From Planctomycetota bacterium (GTDB lineage: Bacteria > Planctomycetota > Planctomycetia > Planctomycetales > Planctomycetaceae), in NCBI GenBank assembly GCA_016872645.1, contig VGZH01000008.1:24060-88059 (forward strand): a stretch of 64,000 bases of DNA, read 5' to 3'. Shown here one piece after another: positions 59,294-64,000 of this stretch. The notes beneath the pieces were generated by a model. That model was given only the letters and a program-made list of their open reading frames with translations. It made no database searches and had not been told where the DNA came from. How positions within the stretch are numbered: position 1 is the stretch's first letter; the number at the start of each line of letters is the position of its first letter. The translations under genes were made by a program, and so were the position numbers.

Positions 59294-60703
59294 ATGCGCA
59301 TGTTTTTCGCCGCCAAATGGCACGACCGAGCCGAACGGATCAACGTCACGAATCCCTTCAATGGCGAAGTCATCGACACGGTCCCACGCGGTTCGGCCGC
59401 CGACGTTGATGCGGCACTCGCCATGCTGGTCGAAGGGGCGAAGGTGATGCAAAAGATGCCGAGTGCCGAGCGCTGCCGCATCTTGCGAAAGACGGTCGAG
59501 CTGATTCAAAAACGTGCGGAGGAGTTCGCAAAAACGATCACGCTCGAAGAGGGCAAGGTTCTGGCCGAGAGTCGGCTGGAAGTCAGCCGCGGTTGCGAAA
59601 CTCTCGAAGTCTCGGCGGAGGAAGCCAAGCGGATCACGGGAGAAGTTTTGCCGCTGGACGCCGCTCCCGGAGGCGCGGGCAAGTTTGGGTTCACGCTGCG
59701 AGTTCCCTGCGGCATCGTCGCGGCAATCACGCCGTTCAACTTTCCGCTCAATCTGGTGGCGCACAAAGTCGGCCCCGCGATCGCGGCGGGCAACGCGGTG
59801 CTCATCAAGCCGGCGGGGGATACGCCGTTGACCGCGTTGAAGCTCGTGGAATGTTTGCTCGAAGCGGGGCTGCCGCCGCAGGTGATCGCGTGTGTCACCG
59901 GCCCGGGCAGCGAAATCGGCAACGCGATCTGCACGGATCGGCGAGTTCGCAAGATCAGCTTCACCGGCAGCTACGAAGTCGGCTCGGCGATCTGCCGCAT
60001 GGCCGGAGTGAAGCGTGTCACGATGGAACTGGGCAGTAACAGCCCGGTGATTGTGATGGATGACGCCGACCTCGATCGTGCCGCACAACTCGTGTCCATG
60101 TCCGGGTTCGCGAATGCGGGGCAGGTCTGCATCTCGGCTCAGCGAATTCTGACGCCGCAGCGGCGCACGTCCGACTTCCTCGATGCACTCAAGCCGCGCG
60201 TCGAAGCGCTGACAACCGGCAACCCGCTCGATGAGTCCACCAAAATGGGTCCAATGATCCGGGAGTCCGATGCCGCTCGAGTCGAGAGCTGGATTCACGA
60301 AGCCACGCTTGCCGGAGCGACGCTCATCGCCGGCGGCAGTCGTCAAGGCACGCTGCACGCGCCGACGATCCTCGCAAACGTCTCGCCGAACCAGCGCATC
60401 AGTTGCGACGAACTCTTTGGCCCGGCCGTCGCCGTCACGCCGTTCACCGATTTCGACGAAGCTCTGGCGTTGGCTAACGGTACGAACTACGGACTCTCGG
60501 CCAGCATCTTCACGCGCGATTTGGATCGCGCGTTGCGGTTCGCTCGCGAGGTCGATGCCGGCAACCTGCACATCAACTGGGGCACGCAATGGCGAGCCGA
60601 CTTCATGCCCTACGGCGGCCTGAAAGACAGCGGCACCGGCAAGGAAGGCCCGCGCTACGCCATCCGCGAAATGACCGAAGAAAAAATGGTGGTGATCCAC
60701 TGA
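59294..60703 (+). CDS. Aldehyde dehydrogenase (NAD(P)+)
   Basis: 469 residues from the ATG at 59294, with GGAGGAG upstream. It is a standard-length ALDH. NAD-binding AITPFNFPLNLVAHKVGPAI, the general-base Glu in TMELGSNSP, and the catalytic Cys in NAGQVCISAQRI are present. DELFGPAVAVTPF and GLSASIFTRDLDRALRFARE complete the substrate region. The type resembles lactaldehyde or non-phosphorylating glyceraldehyde-3-phosphate dehydrogenases, but substrate choice is not readable. It lies divergent from pqiA and upstream of the DUF1501 run, with no clear pathway link. Confidence 0.94.
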   Translation: MRMFFAAKWHDRAERINVTNPFNGEVIDTVPRGSAADVDAALAMLVEGAKVMQKMPSAERCRILRKTVELIQKRAEEFAKTITLEEGKVLAESRLEVSRGCETLEVSAEEAKRITGEVLPLDAAPGGAGKFGFTLRVPCGIVAAITPFNFPLNLVAHKVGPAIAAGNAVLIKPAGDTPLTALKLVECLLEAGLPPQVIACVTGPGSEIGNAICTDRRVRKISFTGSYEVGSAICRMAGVKRVTMELGSNSPVIVMDDADLDRAAQLVSMSGFANAGQVCISAQRILTPQRRTSDFLDALKPRVEALTTGNPLDESTKMGPMIRESDAARVESWIHEATLAGATLIAGGSRQGTLHAPTILANVSPNQRISCDELFGPAVAVTPFTDFDEALALANGTNYGLSASIFTRDLDRALRFAREVDAGNLHINWGTQWRADFMPYGGLKDSGTGKEGPRYAIREMTEEKMVVIH

Positions 60704-60768
60704 GGGCCGCCCTAGACTATTCACCGATTTCACAATCTTGACTGAGTCAATGAGAAGGCCAGACCGAA

Positions 60769-62049
60769 ATGAATCATCTCTGCAAACCGTGGGAACATCG
60801 GCTGTCACGCCGAGCCTGGCTGGGCGGCATGTCCGCCGCCGGAACCGCGGTCGCGGGCGGTCTGCCGTTTGAAGCCGTGCTCGGAGATGAGCTGGCCAAG
60901 GCGAAGAAGCAAGTTTTGTTCGTCTGGATTGACGGAGGAATGAGTCAATATGAGAGCTGGGATCCCAAAATTAACTCGCAATTCGGCGGGCCGTTTCGTG
61001 CCATTCAGACGAGCGTTTCCGGGATCGAAGTCTGTGAGTTGATGCCCCGCACGGCGAAGATCATGCAGCATCTGTGCGTCGTGCGCGGGATGTGTACCCA
61101 GGACAATTCGCACTCGGCCGGCGTGCCGCGCATCCAGCGAGGCGATCCGAAGAACCGAGGCGTGACGTATCCGTTCTTCGGCTCGGCGGTCGCGAAGCTG
61201 ATTGGCAATCAAGGAACCGGATTGCCGGCTTACGTCTCGGTCAAACCGGGAAGCAGCGGGTTCATCTATCAAGACGCCGGGTTCCTCGGCCCGCAATTCG
61301 GAGCGGTCGCGTTTGGCGACGGCAAGCCGCCGGAGAATATGGCTCGGCCTGAATCGGTCAGCGAGGCGGACGAAGAGTTGCGTCAGTCATTGCGCATCAA
61401 AGCCGATGAACGCTACCGGCTGCGACGTCGTCCCGGCTCGGCGGAGGCGAATGGGTACGTCTTCGAGTCCGCTCGCGAGCTGATGCGGCAACAGTCGTTG
61501 TTCGATTTATCGAAGGTCGATCCGCGCGATCGCGAGCGTTACGGCAACCACGAGTTTGGCCGGCACATGCTGCTGGCTCGGCGGATGCTGGAAACGGGAA
61601 TCACGTTTGTCAAAGTGACCAACTACGGCTGGGACACGCATGGCGACAACTTCAACGGCCATGCCTCACTGATGCCGCGCTACGATCAAGCGTTCGCCTC
61701 GATGGTCGAAGATCTGCACGAGCGCGGCATGCTCGACAACGTGCTGGTCATCACGATGTCCGAATTCGGCCGCACTCCGCGCATCAACGGCCACGTCGGC
61801 CGCGATCACTTCCCCGAAGCCTGGTCGCTGGCGATGACTGGTCGAGGCGTGAAGCGCGGCCTCACCGTCGGAAAGACGAATGCCAAAGGAACCGCCGTCG
61901 AAGGAGACGCCTACGACATCGGCCACATGTTTCATACATGGTTCTCGGCATTGGGCATCGAATCCGCGAAAGTCCAATACGACAACCATGGCCAGCCGCT
62001 GCCAATCGCTCACGAAGAAATGCATGCGGTGAAGGAGGTGCTGGCATGA
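60769..62049 (+). CDS. DUF1501 protein, Tat-exported (second copy)
   Basis: 426 residues. The leader RLSRRAWLGGMSAAGTAVAGG is a twin-arginine signal. The body keeps the DUF1501 layout: VLFVWIDGGMSQYESWDPKI, VRGMCTQDNSHSAGVPRIQR, FVKVTNYGWDTHGDNFNG, VLVITMSEFGRTPRINGHVG, GRDHFPEAWSLAM and HTWFSALGI. As in the copy at 33080, these positions fit the alkaline phosphatase-like superfamily. Its stop codon overlaps the start of the WD40 gene (ATGA, 62046-62049), so the two are translated together. Confidence 0.93.
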   Translation: MNHLCKPWEHRLSRRAWLGGMSAAGTAVAGGLPFEAVLGDELAKAKKQVLFVWIDGGMSQYESWDPKINSQFGGPFRAIQTSVSGIEVCELMPRTAKIMQHLCVVRGMCTQDNSHSAGVPRIQRGDPKNRGVTYPFFGSAVAKLIGNQGTGLPAYVSVKPGSSGFIYQDAGFLGPQFGAVAFGDGKPPENMARPESVSEADEELRQSLRIKADERYRLRRRPGSAEANGYVFESARELMRQQSLFDLSKVDPRDRERYGNHEFGRHMLLARRMLETGITFVKVTNYGWDTHGDNFNGHASLMPRYDQAFASMVEDLHERGMLDNVLVITMSEFGRTPRINGHVGRDHFPEAWSLAMTGRGVKRGLTVGKTNAKGTAVEGDAYDIGHMFHTWFSALGIESAKVQYDNHGQPLPIAHEEMHAVKEVLA

Positions 62050-63113
62050 CGCCCGAACTCAAAGCGAAGTTCACGCTCAAGCCGTCGAAGAAGCCGCTCG
62101 ACTTGCCGCAGCAGTTTGTGTCGGCCTGCTTCAGTCCGACGGGAGTGTTTCTGTTGGCCGGCAGTATGGAAGGGACGGTCGGTCGCTGGAACGTGCTGCT
62201 TGAGAAACCGGAACCGGAACTCGCTGAGAAGCCGGCGCTGACCGGGTTGACCTCGTGGGTGAGCACTTGCGTTTGTCTGCCGGATGGGAAACTCGCGGCT
62301 GGAGCCGACTCGTTTGGGAATCTGGCGTGTTGGTCTTACTGCGATGATGGCGGCGAACCGGTTTGGAAAGTCGCGAACGCTCACGATGGTTGGATTCGTG
62401 AAGTGATCGTGTCGCCCGATGGGCAAAAGCTCGCGACGTGCGGACGTGATGGGCGAGTCGTGTTCTGGTCCACCGATGGCCAGTTGCAAGCGGAGATCAA
62501 AGTGGGCGGCGACCTGTCGGTGATGCGGTTTGCTCCGGACGGAAAATCGCTGTTTGTGGGATCGCTCGAAGGGAAGGTCTCGCAATGGGACGTGGCGAGT
62601 TCGGCGAAGGTGCGCGACTTCGATGCGGGAGTGTTGTTCAAGCCGGATCGGTTGCAAGATGTCGGTGGCATTCGCTCGATGGCGGTCAGCCCGGATGGGG
62701 CGATGCTGTTGGTCGGAGGGACTCAGCCGGTGAATGGTGGCAATGTTCAAGGGAAGCCAACCGCGCTGGCGTTTGAGGTCGCGACCGGTGAACTCAAGAA
62801 GAAGAAAGAGTTCGGCGAGACCGGCGACGTGTACGTCACCGACTTCGAGTGGCATCCCGACGGCTGCTGGCTGATCTCGACCAGCGGCAATCCGGGCCAA
62901 GGCAAATTCCTCTGCTGGCGCGTCGAAGACGAGCAGCCGCTGTTTGAAACAAAACTCTCGAACTGTCACGCCGTGCGACCGCATCCGTCGGGCAAGTGGC
63001 TCGCGCTGCTGACGACCAACGCCAACAGCAACGGCAACGGCAAAGTCGTGGACAAAGACGGCCAGTACCGAGGCAACTCGTCGCCGCTGGTCGTGATGAC
63101 GTTTCCTGGATGA
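62046..63113 (+). CDS. WD40-repeat beta-propeller protein
   Basis: 355 residues, with no signal peptide visible. WD40-like repeats follow one another: FSPTGVFLLAGSMEGTVGRW, VSPDGQKLATCGRDGRVVFW, FAPDGKSLFVGSLEGKVSQW, VSPDGAMLLVGGTQPVNG and WHPDGCWLISTSGNPGQG. The propeller offers a binding surface, but no partner is identified. It lies between two DUF1501 genes and is translationally coupled to the first. Being cytoplasmic by sequence while its neighbours are Tat-exported is odd; export by piggyback or an unseen leader is possible. Confidence 0.9.
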   Translation: MTPELKAKFTLKPSKKPLDLPQQFVSACFSPTGVFLLAGSMEGTVGRWNVLLEKPEPELAEKPALTGLTSWVSTCVCLPDGKLAAGADSFGNLACWSYCDDGGEPVWKVANAHDGWIREVIVSPDGQKLATCGRDGRVVFWSTDGQLQAEIKVGGDLSVMRFAPDGKSLFVGSLEGKVSQWDVASSAKVRDFDAGVLFKPDRLQDVGGIRSMAVSPDGAMLLVGGTQPVNGGNVQGKPTALAFEVATGELKKKKEFGETGDVYVTDFEWHPDGCWLISTSGNPGQGKFLCWRVEDEQPLFETKLSNCHAVRPHPSGKWLALLTTNANSNGNGKVVDKDGQYRGNSSPLVVMTFPG

Positions 63114-63143
63114 CGCCCGGCCGAACAAACACAAGATTTAACG

Positions 63144-64000
63144 ATGCTCAACCTCACTGACTCAAATCGAACCGCTGAACTCTCTCGTCGCCACTTGCTG
63201 CAAGTCGGTGGGCTGGGGCTGATGGGATTGTCGCTGCCGAAAATGCTCGCGGCTCGCGAGGCGGCGGGGTCGGGAGACCGGCGCCGAGCGCAGACGCTCA
63301 CTCCGAACGCCGATCACTGCGTGATCCTGTTTCTGAACGGCGGGCCGAGTCATCTCGATATGTGGGACATGAAGCCGGAGGCGGCGGATGGGATTCGGGG
63401 GGAGTTCTCGCCGATTCCGACGTCGCTGCCGGGTTACTTTGTCAGCGATCAGATGCCGAAGCTCGCGCGGCAGATGCACCGGGCGACGGTCGTGAGGTCG
63501 ATGCATCACGGAGTCAACAACGCTCACGCGGCGGCGGTGTACGCGGCGATGACCGGGCATGACCGAGGCGAGATCGGCGGCGGGACTCGGCCGACCGACT
63601 ACCCGACTCCGGGGAGCGTGCTGGCGATGGTGCGGCCGCCGGATCGGCCGATCGTTTCGCAAGTGCATCTGCCGTACATCACGGCCGAAGGAGCGGGCGG
63701 GCCGCCTCAGCCGGGGTTCTTCGCGGGGATTCTCGGCCGCTCGCGCGATCCGCTGTTTGTGCTCCGCGATCCGAACGCGCCGGAGTTCGCGATTCCCGAA
63801 CTGACGCTGCTGGCCGATGTCTCGACCGAGCGGCTCGCGCTGCGGCGGCGATTGTTCGAGACGGTCGATTCGCAGCTTCGCGAGCAAGCGGGCATCAACG
63901 CGGCCGACTCGATGACCGGCTTCCAGCAGCGAGCGTTGCAGTTGCTCACCTCCGAAAACACGCAGCGAGCGTTCCGGCTCTCCGACGAACCGGACGCCGT
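63144..64000 (+). CDS. DUF1501 protein, Tat-exported (third copy, partial)
   Basis: The start at 63144 (MLNLTDSNRTAELSRRHLLQ) leads into a twin-arginine signal (SRRHLLQVGGLGLMGLSLP). About 285 residues are visible before the window ends. LFLNGGPSHLDMWDMKPEAA, GYFVSDQMPKLARQMHRATV and RSMHHGVNNAHAAAVYAAMT match the N-terminal half of DUF1501 proteins, and this copy resembles the common planctomycete subtype more than the two others do. The 3' end lies outside the window. It begins 30 bp after the WD40 gene and is probably in the same transcript. Confidence 0.92.
   Translation, partial: MLNLTDSNRTAELSRRHLLQVGGLGLMGLSLPKMLAAREAAGSGDRRRAQTLTPNADHCVILFLNGGPSHLDMWDMKPEAADGIRGEFSPIPTSLPGYFVSDQMPKLARQMHRATVVRSMHHGVNNAHAAAVYAAMTGHDRGEIGGGTRPTDYPTPGSVLAMVRPPDRPIVSQVHLPYITAEGAGGPPQPGFFAGILGRSRDPLFVLRDPNAPEFAIPELTLLADVSTERLALRRRLFETVDSQLREQAGINAADSMTGFQQRALQLLTSENTQRAFRLSDEPDA

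Noticed and set aside
59273..60808. A 511-codon open frame on the minus strand opposite the aldehyde dehydrogenase gene
   Set aside because: The aldehyde dehydrogenase on the plus strand has all active-site motifs; the opposite frame has biased composition and no recognised features.

Overview
This window reads as chromosomal DNA from a planctomycete, most likely class Planctomycetia. The organism is inferred from gene content. Markers are a PSCyt1/DUF1549/DUF1553 cytochrome protein, three DUF1501 proteins with twin-arginine leaders, two Tat-exported Gfo/Idh/MocA oxidoreductases, a YTV-like surface protein, a secretin-type protein with long Gly/Gln-rich tracts, FHA-domain proteins, PQQ and WD40 propellers, and a receiver domain fused to a zinc ribbon. 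The DNA is GC-rich, which produces many long spurious frames on the opposite strands. I see no phage, IS element, CRISPR array, rRNA or replication origin.

Layout. 1-8.2 kb: a partial membrane protein, an exported HEAT-repeat protein, a PQQ-repeat propeller, an MFS transporter followed by a Tat-exported Gfo/Idh/MocA oxidoreductase, a small unknown protein and a cysteine-desulfurase-like enzyme. 8.2-16.7 kb: the PSCyt1/DUF1549/DUF1553 protein, a phytanoyl-CoA-dioxygenase-like protein next to archaeal-type phosphoglycerate mutase, a GT2 glycosyltransferase, a small lipoprotein, an SDR enzyme and rsmD. 16.7-18.8 kb: an FHA protein, a receiver protein with Glu at the phosphoacceptor site, csrA and tRNA-Glu. 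19.2-28 kb: a UbiA-type prenyltransferase overlapping an inositol-3-phosphate-synthase-like gene, a phosphohexomutase and the 1466-residue secretin-like protein.

28.4-40.4 kb: an exported sialidase-like protein, a macro-domain protein, an M28-like peptidase/cyclotransferase, a large unknown exported protein, DUF1501 no. 1, a GT4 glycosyltransferase, queC, bioF overlapping an OleB-like hydrolase, tRNA-Leu, a second FHA protein and the YTV-like protein. 40.7-54.5 kb: a second Gfo/Idh/MocA oxidoreductase, a membrane VWA protein, xseA-xseB, an SDR enzyme, a second VWA protein paired with a LolA-like exported protein, two adjacent paralogous surface proteins, a polysaccharide deacetylase and an alpha/beta hydrolase. 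55-64 kb: an S41 protease, a pqiA-pqiB-like pair, an aldehyde dehydrogenase, and a DUF1501-WD40-DUF1501 run leaving the window.

Most of the window is ordinary housekeeping and planctomycete lineage-specific content. The items most worth a second look are the D-to-E receiver beside an FHA gene, a palindromic repeat inserted in frame in the DUF1549/1553 gene, the UbiA/inositol-phosphate-synthase pair, the bioF/oleB-like overlap, the modular secretin-like protein and the tandem paralogous surface proteins. I did not find a clearly new multi-gene defence or mobile system. All domain assignments come from reading motifs, not from a database search.
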